Assembly: GCA_030681265.1 (NCBI GenBank)
Contig: JAUXXD010000189.1
Span: 1 to 35,864 of the forward strand
Length of the DNA stretch: 35,864 nt
DNA from: Candidatus Didemnitutus sp.
GTDB taxonomy: Bacteria; Verrucomicrobiota; Verrucomicrobiia; Opitutales; Opitutaceae
Direction: 5' to 3'
Positions 21,982-29,987 of the stretch are shown here, piece after piece. Every line of letters begins with the position of its first letter. Position 1 is the first letter of the stretch. A program made the translations under genes and the position numbers. The notes under the pieces were generated by a model, which saw only the letters and a list, made by a program, of their open reading frames with translations, ran no database searches and was not told the DNA's origin.

Positions 21982-22929
21982 ATGATCATCCATTCCTACC
22001 TTGTGCCGCTGCGTCACCGGCGGGTTCCGTTCCGGCGGCTGGTCCGCGGATTTTCCCTGCTCGAAATCGTCCTCGTGCTGTTTGTCCTGGGCATCATCGC
22101 CGCGGCCATGGCGCCGTCCGTCCGCGACATCGTGGAAAAATCCCGGCAGACGGCGGAGGCGCGGACGCTGGCGGAACTGGCGGACACGATCACGGCGTCG
22201 TTCGCGCAGACCGACCTCGGCAACCTGAACCTGGCGGCGCTGCCAGGCACCGTCGGGGCGGGCGAAGTGCCGACGCGTTTCTCGACGTCCACGAGCGTAC
22301 CGTATGCGAACACCGCGACGGAGGACTGGTTCGCCAAGGTCGGACGCTTGCGGGGACTTTCGCCGCAGAGTGGTGTGCCGCCAATGACGCAACCGGAGCT
22401 GGCGCGCATTGCGTTCAATCCGCTGCGCAATGCGCGGTGGCTTTTCGTCGGGCCGAACGAGACGGGGCGGCAGCGGTTTCTGGTGGTGAGTCTGATGGCA
22501 CGCCCTGACCAGTTGGTGCTGCCGGCCTTTGAAGGTAGCGCGGCGTGGTTCGATGCACTGTGGAACCATGACTGGGAGAATCGCACTGCGGGTGTGCCCG
22601 CCTACTGGACGGGCCGGCTGACCGCGGCGCAACTCGCCGCCTGGTCGCAGGGCAGCGGCGGCACGACCCAGATCCACCGCCTCTGCGTCCGGCGCATCGT
22701 GCTGCCGAAGCACCGGGTCACGGTGAACAACAATCATCCGAGCGAGAGCGCGTTCGTCTCGTTCAACAACACGGCCAACGCGTTCACCGCGGGACCGAAT
22801 TCCGGGGCGAACGTCACGCCGGAAATCCTCGGCGGACGGCTCGTCATCATCAACCGCGGCGCGGCGTGGCCGGGCGTCGAGGCGCTGCGGTTTCACCTCA
22901 ACGACAACCCGACCGTCACCCTCCAATGA
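21982..22929 (+). CDS. Type IV pilin-like protein (pseudopilin)
   Basis: 315 residues with a class III signal: a 23-residue basic leader ending RG, cleavage before F24, then FSLLEIVLVLFVLGIIAAAMAP with glutamate at +5. The leader is longer than usual for type IVa pilins. The C-terminal region is large and polar for a pilin, suggesting a minor or tip pilin rather than the main subunit. No prepilin peptidase gene is in the window, so host PilD/GspO would be needed. Its stop overlaps the start of the surface protein gene (ATGA). Confidence 0.9.
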   Translation: MIIHSYLVPLRHRRVPFRRLVRGFSLLEIVLVLFVLGIIAAAMAPSVRDIVEKSRQTAEARTLAELADTITASFAQTDLGNLNLAALPGTVGAGEVPTRFSTSTSVPYANTATEDWFAKVGRLRGLSPQSGVPPMTQPELARIAFNPLRNARWLFVGPNETGRQRFLVVSLMARPDQLVLPAFEGSAAWFDALWNHDWENRTAGVPAYWTGRLTAAQLAAWSQGSGGTTQIHRLCVRRIVLPKHRVTVNNNHPSESAFVSFNNTANAFTAGPNSGANVTPEILGGRLVIINRGAAWPGVEALRFHLNDNPTVTLQ

Positions 22930-24431
22930 AAACTATTGTGCTTTTTTTGTTCGTCCTCGGGACCGCGCTTCGAGTCACCGCGGGCTCGGCTTCAATCTTC
23001 TTCGATTTCCAGAACAACCCTTACGCGTCCGGCTCGGCCACGATCGATCTCAACGCCTACGGCGCGACGTCGATCACCATCACCGTGACGACCGATGCCT
23101 ACGGTGCTTCGCAGCAGGGCGGCGGCCGCAATTATAACGGTTACGCGGAGGCGGTCATCGGATCGTCGGTGCGAAGCGAGTCGATTCCGAACGGTTCCGA
23201 TCCGCTCAACATCTCCGTGGACAACAGTCTGACACTGACCAAGGGCCCGGACGGCAACTGGTGGGCGGAGGGAGTGAACCATGGCACGTCGGTCGCGGTG
23301 AGCGCATTCGTGTATGTGGATGGGGAAAATGCACAGGGTGTGGGGACTGCAGCCTGCTCGATACACTGGATCGATGCGCCGCCGAATCAGCCGCCGGGCA
23401 TCAGTTGGATCGAAGTGCCGGGTGCAGTCGACTCGGGTGCGGTCTATGGCGTGAGTGCCCGCGGCGAGGATGCGGACGGCAATCTCGCGTCGGTGACGGT
23501 CTGGAAAAACGGCGTGCCGTTCGCGTCTTGGAGTGGCTCAGGCTCCTGGGCTGACGCGGGCCAGACGACGAGCGATGTCGGACCGCAGTCCGTGGTCTTC
23601 ACGGCGCAGGCAATTGATGCGGCGGGCGCGGCTTCGCCGGTGAACAGCCAGACAGTGACGATCCAGGCGCCAGCGCCCGTACACTATACACTGACTACAT
23701 TGGCGGGCGCGGGTGGCAGTGTCAGCCCGGGCGGAACCTATCCGGCGGGCACGGTCCTGAGCATCGTCGCGAACGCCGATGCGAACCATGACTTTGTGAC
23801 TTGGAGCGGAGACGCCGGCGGGGGCAGCAATCCGCTGACCCTGACTCTCGATGGGCCTCGGACGGTGCAGGCGAATTTTGCGGTGAAGACTTTCACGCTC
23901 ACGACGGGTGCCTTGGACGGCGGCAGCGTCACGCCGGGCGGCACCTATCCCTACGGCACGACAGTCACGCTCTCGGCCAGTGCGGGCGCGACCCACTACT
24001 TCACGGGCTGGAGCGGGGATGTCTCGGGGACGGCGGCGGCCGTCGCGGTACTGATCGACCGAGCCAAGTTCGTGCTCGCGCAATTCGAGCCGAAGGCGGC
24101 GCAGATCATTTCGTTTTTGCCGCCGGGAAATCAGAACGTGGGCAGCGTGGTTTCCTTGAGTGCGACCGCGTCCTCCGGACTGCCGGTCAGTTTTGTTCTG
24201 CTCGACGGACCCGCCGTGCTCGACGGGAACAATCTCACGGTGACCGGGCCGGGCGCGATCACTGTGCAGGCCGAGCAAGGGGGCGATGACTTTCACCTGC
24301 CGGCGCCAGCCGTCACCGATTCGTTCAACGCGTCGTCGTCCAGCGTGCTCAAGTACCAATCGGCGGGCCGCACGCTGCTGCAGGGCACGCGGACGGCGGA
24401 AGGAATTCATTACGTGCTCGGCAACCCCTGA
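22926..24431 (+). CDS. Secreted repeat protein with divergent InlB B-repeats, candidate pilus-linked adhesin
   Basis: 501 residues from ATG 22926 with a signal peptide (MKTIVLFLFVLGTALRVTAG). Residues about 150-260 look like an Ig/cadherin-like domain. Two divergent InlB B-repeat units follow at about 257-400 (YTLTTLAGAGGSVSPGGTYPAGTVLSIVANADANHDFVTWSGD and FTLTTGALDGGSVTPGGTYPYGTTVTLSASAGATHYFTGWSGD). Next comes an Ig-like segment with FLPPGNQNVGSVVSLSATASSGLPVSF. Such units are found in surface adhesins. Its place inside the pilus operon, coupled to a pilin and 11 bp before the secretin, suggests that it is exported by, displayed on, or caps the appendage. Confidence 0.8.
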   Translation: MKTIVLFLFVLGTALRVTAGSASIFFDFQNNPYASGSATIDLNAYGATSITITVTTDAYGASQQGGGRNYNGYAEAVIGSSVRSESIPNGSDPLNISVDNSLTLTKGPDGNWWAEGVNHGTSVAVSAFVYVDGENAQGVGTAACSIHWIDAPPNQPPGISWIEVPGAVDSGAVYGVSARGEDADGNLASVTVWKNGVPFASWSGSGSWADAGQTTSDVGPQSVVFTAQAIDAAGAASPVNSQTVTIQAPAPVHYTLTTLAGAGGSVSPGGTYPAGTVLSIVANADANHDFVTWSGDAGGGSNPLTLTLDGPRTVQANFAVKTFTLTTGALDGGSVTPGGTYPYGTTVTLSASAGATHYFTGWSGDVSGTAAAVAVLIDRAKFVLAQFEPKAAQIISFLPPGNQNVGSVVSLSATASSGLPVSFVLLDGPAVLDGNNLTVTGPGAITVQAEQGGDDFHLPAPAVTDSFNASSSSVLKYQSAGRTLLQGTRTAEGIHYVLGNP

Positions 24432-24442
24432 ACCTGATCCCC

Positions 24443-25834
24443 ATGAAATGCTGTCTTTGTTTTCTGCTGAGCTGCGCGCTGCTGCGTGCGGCGGAACCTT
24501 CCGTGCTCGACCGGCCGGTCGAAAACCTGCGGCTGGAAAACGCCTCGCTGGCGGCGGCGCTGCGCACTGTCGCGCGGGCTTGCGGCACGTCGGTGCTGCT
24601 CGCTCCGGAGGTGACCGGCGAGGTCACGGTGGAGATCAACCGCGGCACGCTGCGCTCCGCGCTGGTCGCGCTGGTCGAACCGGCGGGTTTTCATTTTGAG
24701 GAGACGCCGGACGGAATCGCGGTGCGGTTGCGGGAGACCGTGCTGTATCCGATCGACTACCCGCAGTTGACGCGGAGCGGCAGCGGCAGCGCGTCAATCA
24801 CTTTGGGCGGAGCGAACACCGGCGGCTTCGGCCCGGGTCAGTTTCAGGGGACGCAGCCGGCGAACGGACCGCAGGGCGTGGGGTCGGACGCGACCCAGGT
24901 TTCCATCTCGCAGGAAAACCAGAACACGTTCTGGACCGGACTGGAGGCGGAATTGCGCGCGATGCTGGCGGAGGGCGACGGCCTGGTGCTGAACAAATTC
25001 AGCGGCGTGGCGCAGGTCAGCGCGCCGCGGGAGCGTCAGCAGGTCGTGCGGGCCTTCATCGAATTGGTGAATCGGCGCATCACGCGGCAGGTCGAAATCG
25101 AGGCGAGGATTGTCGAGGTGTCGCTGCGCCACGAGCGCAAGCTGGGCATCGACTGGGATCTCGCGGCCGGTGCGGTGGGCAAGGTCACGGTCGAGGCTGG
25201 CGCACCGCTCGAAGTCACGGGTGTCGGGGGCACGCTGCTCGCGGCCAATTCCTTTGTGGCGAATCTGGGTTACGGCCGGACGAACGCGGTGATCCACGCA
25301 CTGCAACAGCAGGGCGAGGTGAAGACCGTCGCGCAGCCGCGACTGCGCACGCTGAACAACCAGACGGCGATGATCAAAGTCGGCGAGGACCGTCCGTTCT
25401 TCCGGTTGCAGCAGAGCACGACCTTCAATCAGGGCGGCACGACGAGCCCGTTCAATCAGACGCAGGAAAGCTACTCCGTCTCGACGATCACCATCGGCAC
25501 CATCCTCGCGGTGACGCCGCAGATCGACGGCTCGGGCACCATCACGCTTGATGTGCTGCCCGCCATCACGCGGTTGCAGGCCATCGTCACGAGTCCGGAT
25601 GGCAAGCAGACCGCGCCGCTCACCGAGGTGAAGCAGGCGTCCACGATCGTGCGGCTGCGTGACGGCGAGACCGCTGTCATCGGCGGGCTCATTTCCGAGG
25701 ACACGGGCGACAGCCTCCGGGCCGTGCCGGTCCTGGGCGCGATCCCGGTGGCAGGGCGCGCGTTCCAGACGAAGGCCGCGCTGCGCACGCGCACCGAACT
25801 GGTGATCTTTCTCACGCCGAGGCTCGTCAACTGA
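24443..25834 (+). CDS. Secretin, MshL/PilQ/GspD family
   Basis: 463 residues with a signal peptide (MKCCLCFLLSCALLRAAE). The N-terminal domain (VENLRLENASLAAALRTVARACGTSVLLAPEVTGEVTVEINRGTLRSALVALVEPAG) is a secretin N/STN-type module. The C-terminal half is the secretin barrel, with the family signature VPVLGAIPVAGRAFQTKAALRTRTELVIFLTPRLV. It is compact, like MshL of type IVb pili, and lacks the string of N-domains of type II GspD. A cysteine-rich signal sequence is present, but no clear lipobox. Overlaps the ATPase gene by one base (TGATG). It forms the outer-membrane pore of the second machine. Confidence 0.93.
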   Translation: MKCCLCFLLSCALLRAAEPSVLDRPVENLRLENASLAAALRTVARACGTSVLLAPEVTGEVTVEINRGTLRSALVALVEPAGFHFEETPDGIAVRLRETVLYPIDYPQLTRSGSGSASITLGGANTGGFGPGQFQGTQPANGPQGVGSDATQVSISQENQNTFWTGLEAELRAMLAEGDGLVLNKFSGVAQVSAPRERQQVVRAFIELVNRRITRQVEIEARIVEVSLRHERKLGIDWDLAAGAVGKVTVEAGAPLEVTGVGGTLLAANSFVANLGYGRTNAVIHALQQQGEVKTVAQPRLRTLNNQTAMIKVGEDRPFFRLQQSTTFNQGGTTSPFNQTQESYSVSTITIGTILAVTPQIDGSGTITLDVLPAITRLQAIVTSPDGKQTAPLTEVKQASTIVRLRDGETAVIGGLISEDTGDSLRAVPVLGAIPVAGRAFQTKAALRTRTELVIFLTPRLVN

Positions 25835-27027
25835 TGCTCGCTTTGCTCGACAGATTCCGACCGCCGGCGACCGTGGCCCGTCCCGCTTTGGGCGGCGATG
25901 CGACCCGCGCGCTCGACACCGTGCTGCGCGCCGCGGCGCGGGAGGGAGCCAGCGACATCCATTGCGAGCCGAAGGAGGACGGTTTGCTCATCCGTTTCCG
26001 GATCGATGGCGAAATGCGCGAGCACGCGCGGTTGCCGGTCGCGCAGCGCGACGCGGTGATCGCGCGGGGCAAGATCACCGGAGGGATGGACATCACGGAA
26101 AAGCGGCTGCCGCAGGACGGCCGCGCGCTGTTGCAGGAAAAGGGCCGGCGGTTCCACCTGCGGCTCAGCACGGTGCCGACCGTGCACGGCGAAAGCCTCG
26201 TCGTGCGGCTGCTCGATCAGTCCATGCCGGCGCAGGAATTCGAGGCGCTTGGATTGTCGGGAGTCCAGGCGGAGGCGCTTCAGCGCGCGCTGACCGGACC
26301 AGCCGGACTGATTTTTCTCACGGGACCGACCGGCTCGGGCAAGACGACCACGCTGCATGCGGCGCTGCATACGTTCGACCACCGTGCACGGGCGATCCAC
26401 ACGCTGGAGGAACCGGTGGAATATGAATTCGCGGGCATCCGGCAGACCGAAATCCGCGAAAAGGTCGGCCTGACTTTTGCAACGTCGCTGCGGGCGCTGC
26501 TGCGCCAGAATCCCGATGTCATACTGGTCGGCGAAACGCGCGATGCGGAGACTGCGCAACTGGCCGTGCGCGCGGCGCTGACCGGGCACCTCGTGCTGTC
26601 GACGCTGCACACGAATGATGCGCTGGCGGCGATTCCGCGGCTGCGCGACCTCGGGGTCGAACCGTTCCTGTTGGCGGCGGCTCTGCGGCTGGTGGCCGCG
26701 CAGCGGCTCGTGCGGCGTCTGTGTGCCGAATGCAAGGAGGTCCACCCGGACTCCGGCCGGCTGGTGACGGAACACGGTGTGCCCGGCGCGCGGTTCTTCC
26801 GCGCGGTCGGCTGTCCGGCCTGCCACGGCCGCGGCTACCGCGGGCGGATTGCCATCCACGAGGTGGTGCCGGCGCGGAAGTTTCTGCCGCTCATCGCGGC
26901 GAACGCGCCGCTGGCGGAGTTGGCTGCGCTCCGCGATCGCGAGGGGCTCTGCACCCTCTGGCAGCACGGCCTCGCGGCGGCCGGCGCGGGCCTGACGACC
27001 GTCGAGGAGGTCGCGCGCGTCCTGTGA
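25834..27027 (+). CDS. GspE/PilB-family assembly ATPase lacking the N1 domain
   Basis: 397 residues. It opens directly in the N2E domain (GASDIHCEPKEDGLLIRFRIDGEMREHARLP). The catalytic domain has Walker A GPTGSGKTTT at about 164-173, the Asp box VILVGETRDAETA, the His box GHLVLSTLHTNDA, and the zinc tetracysteine motif CAEC (about 294) and CPAC (about 330). GspE/PilB proteins usually exceed 500 residues; the N1E domain that binds the GspL-type partner is absent. It powers pseudopilus extension. Because VirB11 is missing from the T4SS cluster, this related ATPase could also serve the channel, which is speculation. Confidence 0.93.
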   Translation: MLALLDRFRPPATVARPALGGDATRALDTVLRAAAREGASDIHCEPKEDGLLIRFRIDGEMREHARLPVAQRDAVIARGKITGGMDITEKRLPQDGRALLQEKGRRFHLRLSTVPTVHGESLVVRLLDQSMPAQEFEALGLSGVQAEALQRALTGPAGLIFLTGPTGSGKTTTLHAALHTFDHRARAIHTLEEPVEYEFAGIRQTEIREKVGLTFATSLRALLRQNPDVILVGETRDAETAQLAVRAALTGHLVLSTLHTNDALAAIPRLRDLGVEPFLLAAALRLVAAQRLVRRLCAECKEVHPDSGRLVTEHGVPGARFFRAVGCPACHGRGYRGRIAIHEVVPARKFLPLIAANAPLAELAALRDREGLCTLWQHGLAAAGAGLTTVEEVARVL

Positions 27028-27055
27028 TTTTTTCAACCCCCAACCCACTGAACCC

Positions 27056-27802
27056 ATGAAACGAACCCGATCCCAATCGAAGGGCTTCTCCCTTCTCGAA
27101 CTGATGTTTGTCCTCGCGATTCTCGCCATTCTGGCGGCGATTCTTCTGCCCAAGGGCCTGGATGCATTGCGTTCCAGCCGCGTGCACCAAGCGGTCCGAA
27201 CCACCGACACGCTGAAAACTGCTTTGGTTGATTTCATCAACCTGCCGGGCGGCAACGGCAGCTTTCCACGCACGGAGGGTGCGGGCATCCCAACCTCCGG
27301 CGCGGCGCTGACCGGAGCCACCGACGCCGCCAAGGGCAATGGCGCCCGGCTTGATGCGGTGCTGCTTGCCGCCGGCCGGCTGGCGCATCCGCTGAGTCTG
27401 CGGATGGGCAGCCAGACCTATGTCTCGACCGGCACCGGCAACGAGATGCAGTGGAGTCAGGCCTTGCAGGCATTCACGATGACGCCGGACGCGGCGCCGT
27501 TGCGGAACTGGAACGGCGTAACGCGCATGGAGGCGCGGACATCGAATCCGCTTCTCGCGCCGTCGATGGCCCAAGGCGCCAATTTCAGACTGGATGGCGT
27601 CACCAACCGGCCGGCCAATGCGATCATCGCCTATCTCGTGATCGTGGGCGTGCCGGCCAACGAGGCGCATGAATTCGCGCTGTCGCTGAATGCTCCGCAG
27701 CTCGCGCCGGTGCTCGGCGCCCCGTGCGACATTGGCCAGGTCGCGTATGCCCTCCCCGTGAACGGAGTCACCGACGTCTATGTTTACCTCGCTGAAATCT
27801 GA
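27056..27802 (+). CDS. Type IV pilin-like protein, second pseudopilin
   Basis: 248 residues with a canonical prepilin leader: MKRTRSQSKG, cleavage before F11, then FSLLELMFVLAILAILAAILLP with glutamate at +5. The leader is short and basic, typical of type IVa/GspG-like subunits, unlike the first pilin in this operon. The C-terminal part is of medium size. It is probably the main structural subunit, a guess from leader type and placement after the ATPase. The gene begins 28 bp after the ATPase gene, the largest gap in the module, and overlaps the next gene by 23 nt. Confidence 0.9.
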   Translation: MKRTRSQSKGFSLLELMFVLAILAILAAILLPKGLDALRSSRVHQAVRTTDTLKTALVDFINLPGGNGSFPRTEGAGIPTSGAALTGATDAAKGNGARLDAVLLAAGRLAHPLSLRMGSQTYVSTGTGNEMQWSQALQAFTMTPDAAPLRNWNGVTRMEARTSNPLLAPSMAQGANFRLDGVTNRPANAIIAYLVIVGVPANEAHEFALSLNAPQLAPVLGAPCDIGQVAYALPVNGVTDVYVYLAEI

Positions 27803-28997
27803 CCCGGCCACCGTCCTGCTGTGGGGCGACCGCTGGTGGCTGCCGCGCCACAAGTTGCCGGTGCCGTTCACCGAACCGGGCCAGGCGGCGGCGCATTTGG
27901 CCGCGGCGTGGCCCGGCCAGCCCGGCCGGCTGCGCCTCATTTACCAACCGGACGACCTCGTGACCGTGCCGGCTGAGTGCCCGCATGCCGAGCGGGCCGC
28001 ACTGGCGATCGTGCTCGCCGAGGAACATCCGGCGCTCGCGCATCCGGGGCTGTTGTGGAGTCACGAGCCGATCCTGCGAAGCGGCGACACCTTCAGCACG
28101 CTCCTGCATCACGAGACGCGGCCCGCGCTGTTCGGGCTCGTCCATGAATTGCAGGAGCACGGTTTCACGGTGGAGTCCGTCTGGCCGATGCCGACCTGGC
28201 TCAATGCATTGCCGCCGGACCTGTCGGACTCCGGCGCGATGACGCTCGTGGCCATGAGCGCGGAGCGCTTCTGCCTGTACCGGCATTCGGCGGAGGGCGT
28301 CCGCTCCGTGCAGTCGGGACAGGGCGCCGACGCGCCGGAGCGACTGGCCGAGATCCTGTGTGCGATGCTGGCACAAAGTCCGGACGAGTTCGTGCTCTAC
28401 GTGACCACCGATGACGCGTTGCTGGAAACGCTGAACCAGCGCCAGCCGGTGGTCGGCAACCGCGTGGTCGGACATTTCTCGGTGTGGGAGGCGCTCGCGA
28501 AATCGGCGGTGATTCCGGCGCGCCATCCGGCGCAGATGCTGCCCGCGGCGGCGGCCCTCTGGCCGGCGCGCCTGATGCGCGCCACTTCCGCGTTGATGAT
28601 CGTCGCGGGCTTGGCGCTGGCGGGCGACTATGTTCGACAGCACGTCGCCGCGCAGCACGCCGAGCGGGAGGCCAGCCAGGAAATTGCGGCTTTGCGGAGC
28701 GAACTTGAGCAGCGCCGCGACGAAGTCTCCGGTCTCGCCGCTCGCGAGGCGGAAGCCGGAGCGTCGACACCGTGGTGCGCCGACTGGTTGCGCACGGTGC
28801 AGCAGTTGCCGGCGGGCGTGACGCTGACGGCGTTGCAGGCAAGTCCGCAGAGCTTCGTGCTCAAGGGCGGAGTCACCGCCGGCCCGATCAATGACGTGCG
28901 GTGGCGCGCGTGGCTGACCCGCTTTGAGCAAGCCGCGTGGCAAATCGAAGCGGGCACGCCGACGGGCGGCGTGCAGGTGAAAGGAAACCGGCCATGA
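27780..28997 (+). CDS. GspL / PilM-PilN-like platform protein
   Basis: 405 residues. The cytoplasmic part (1 to about 260) has the loose character of the GspL/PilM actin-like fold (GAMTLVAMSAERFCLYRHSAEGVRSV; SPDEFVLYVTTDDALLETL). One transmembrane helix follows at about 265-283 (ATSALMIVAGLALAGDYV). Then come a coiled coil (REASQEIAALRSELEQRRDEVSGL) and a PilN-like ferredoxin-type end (VQQLPAGVTLTALQASPQSFVLKGGV). This is the layout of GspL, or of PilM and PilN fused, which connect the ATPase to the platform. Motif similarity is weak; the order before a GspM-like gene is the main support. Overlaps the next start by 4 nt. Confidence 0.7.
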   Translation: MFTSLKSDPATVLLWGDRWWLPRHKLPVPFTEPGQAAAHLAAAWPGQPGRLRLIYQPDDLVTVPAECPHAERAALAIVLAEEHPALAHPGLLWSHEPILRSGDTFSTLLHHETRPALFGLVHELQEHGFTVESVWPMPTWLNALPPDLSDSGAMTLVAMSAERFCLYRHSAEGVRSVQSGQGADAPERLAEILCAMLAQSPDEFVLYVTTDDALLETLNQRQPVVGNRVVGHFSVWEALAKSAVIPARHPAQMLPAAAALWPARLMRATSALMIVAGLALAGDYVRQHVAAQHAEREASQEIAALRSELEQRRDEVSGLAAREAEAGASTPWCADWLRTVQQLPAGVTLTALQASPQSFVLKGGVTAGPINDVRWRAWLTRFEQAAWQIEAGTPTGGVQVKGNRP

Positions 28998-29683
28998 ATG
29001 CGCGTGTGCCGGGCGGTGGCCGGCTTTGGCTTCGCTGGGTGTGCGGGGCCGCGGTGCTGGTCGCCGTGCTGGCGGTCCGGCACTTCCGTCCGGTCAACCC
29101 AGGAACCGGAGTCAGCGAAGCTTCCCATCTCCGTCGCGAGCTGGCGGCGTTGCCGCCGCCGGTTGAGCCCGGCGCGATCCGACCGGTGCCGTCGGCCGCC
29201 GCTGCGCTGGCTTCGGCGCGGCAAGCGCTCGGCGACGGCTGGACAGTGGAGGCGTCCACCCGGAGGGAATTTCGGTGCACGGCCGTGCAGCCGGGCGACC
29301 TGCGATGGCACGAACTCGTCTCGCTCATCGAGGCGCTGGAGCAGCCCGGCATCGGCGTGCAGGCGATCCGCATCGAGACGCGCGGCAACCGGACGGTGCG
29401 GCAGTTCCGGAGCGTGGAAATCACGTTCCGGCTCACCGCGGAAACGCGCCCACTGAACCCCGTCCGACCCTTGGCTTCGCCGGCGGTCGGACCGCGTTCC
29501 GGGCGGCGGTCGGCCAGGCGGCGGGAGACCGGGTCCGAGCCTTGCGCCGCCGGCCCTCCGCCTCCGCCGCCCGCCCCGGGGGCGACCGGCTCCGGCTCCC
29601 AGGCCATGCGTCGCTGCGGTCGTCCCGGACTCCCGCGCGCGGCCGTTCAGTTTCATCCCCCAATACAAACCTCAACTCCCTGA
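28994..29683 (+). CDS. GspM/PilO-like protein with an unusual GC-rich tail
   Basis: 229 residues from ATG 28994 (ATGA overlap). One transmembrane helix at about 12-29 (WLRWVCGAAVLVAVLAV), a short linker and an alpha/beta domain (LGDGWTVEASTRREFRCTAV...VSLIEALEQPGIGVQAIRIETRGN...RSVEITFRLTAE) match the small-platform proteins PilO/GspM. After residue about 153 the sequence turns into an arginine/proline-rich run (RPLNPVRPLASPAVGPRSGRRSARRRETG...PPPPPPAPG) unlike any fold. It coincides with an inverted repeat in the DNA. The natural end may have been near 29450, with a later insertion or frame slip extending the ORF. Confidence 0.7.
   Translation: MNARVPGGGRLWLRWVCGAAVLVAVLAVRHFRPVNPGTGVSEASHLRRELAALPPPVEPGAIRPVPSAAAALASARQALGDGWTVEASTRREFRCTAVQPGDLRWHELVSLIEALEQPGIGVQAIRIETRGNRTVRQFRSVEITFRLTAETRPLNPVRPLASPAVGPRSGRRSARRRETGSEPCAAGPPPPPPAPGATGSGSQAMRRCGRPGLPRAAVQFHPPIQTSTP
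29462..29492. repeat. 8-bp inverted repeat at the start of the odd tail
   Basis: GTCCGACC (29462-29469) and GGTCGGAC (29485-29492) form a perfect stem around 15 nt. Several more GC-rich self-complementary stretches follow up to about 29600. The block looks like a small structured repeat rather than ordinary coding sequence. Confidence 0.45.
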
Positions 29684-29686
29684 ATC

Positions 29687-29914
29687 ATGGTAATCCTCAC
29701 TCTTCATATCCCTGAACCGGTCGCGGCGGAATTTTTCGAGGCGGCCAAGGAGATCAACGACACGTTCGGCGACCTCACGCCGAAGGTGGATGCGAAGACC
29801 CTCATGGTCTTCGCGCTGTCGCGCCACGAGGCGCGCGAAATCTGCGGCCAATTCGATCTCGCGCTGCGGGTCGTGCGCGGCCGGGAGCCGATGCTCAACC
29901 CCGCGCTGAACTGA
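29687..29914 (+). CDS. Small conserved-looking protein of unknown function
   Basis: 75 residues starting 3 bp after the GspM-like stop. The sequence (MVILTLHIPEPVAAEFFEAAKEINDTFGDLTPKVDAKTLMVFALSRHEAREICGQFDLALRVVRG) has one strand then several helices, and balanced charge. No family is recognised. It ends the block of close-packed genes that starts at virB2, so it may still be on the same transcript. A 73-bp gap follows before the next gene. Confidence 0.6.
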   Translation: MVILTLHIPEPVAAEFFEAAKEINDTFGDLTPKVDAKTLMVFALSRHEAREICGQFDLALRVVRGREPMLNPALN

Positions 29915-29987
29915 CTTCCAGGGCGGATTCCGCCCGGTGCCCGTGCCGGCCCGCACCATGCAAGTGGCCGGTAAGATTACAACGAAC

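Noticed and set aside
25471-27339. 622-codon minus ORF
   Set aside because: It lies opposite secretin, GspE and pilin genes with full motifs; the protein is Arg-rich with no domain.
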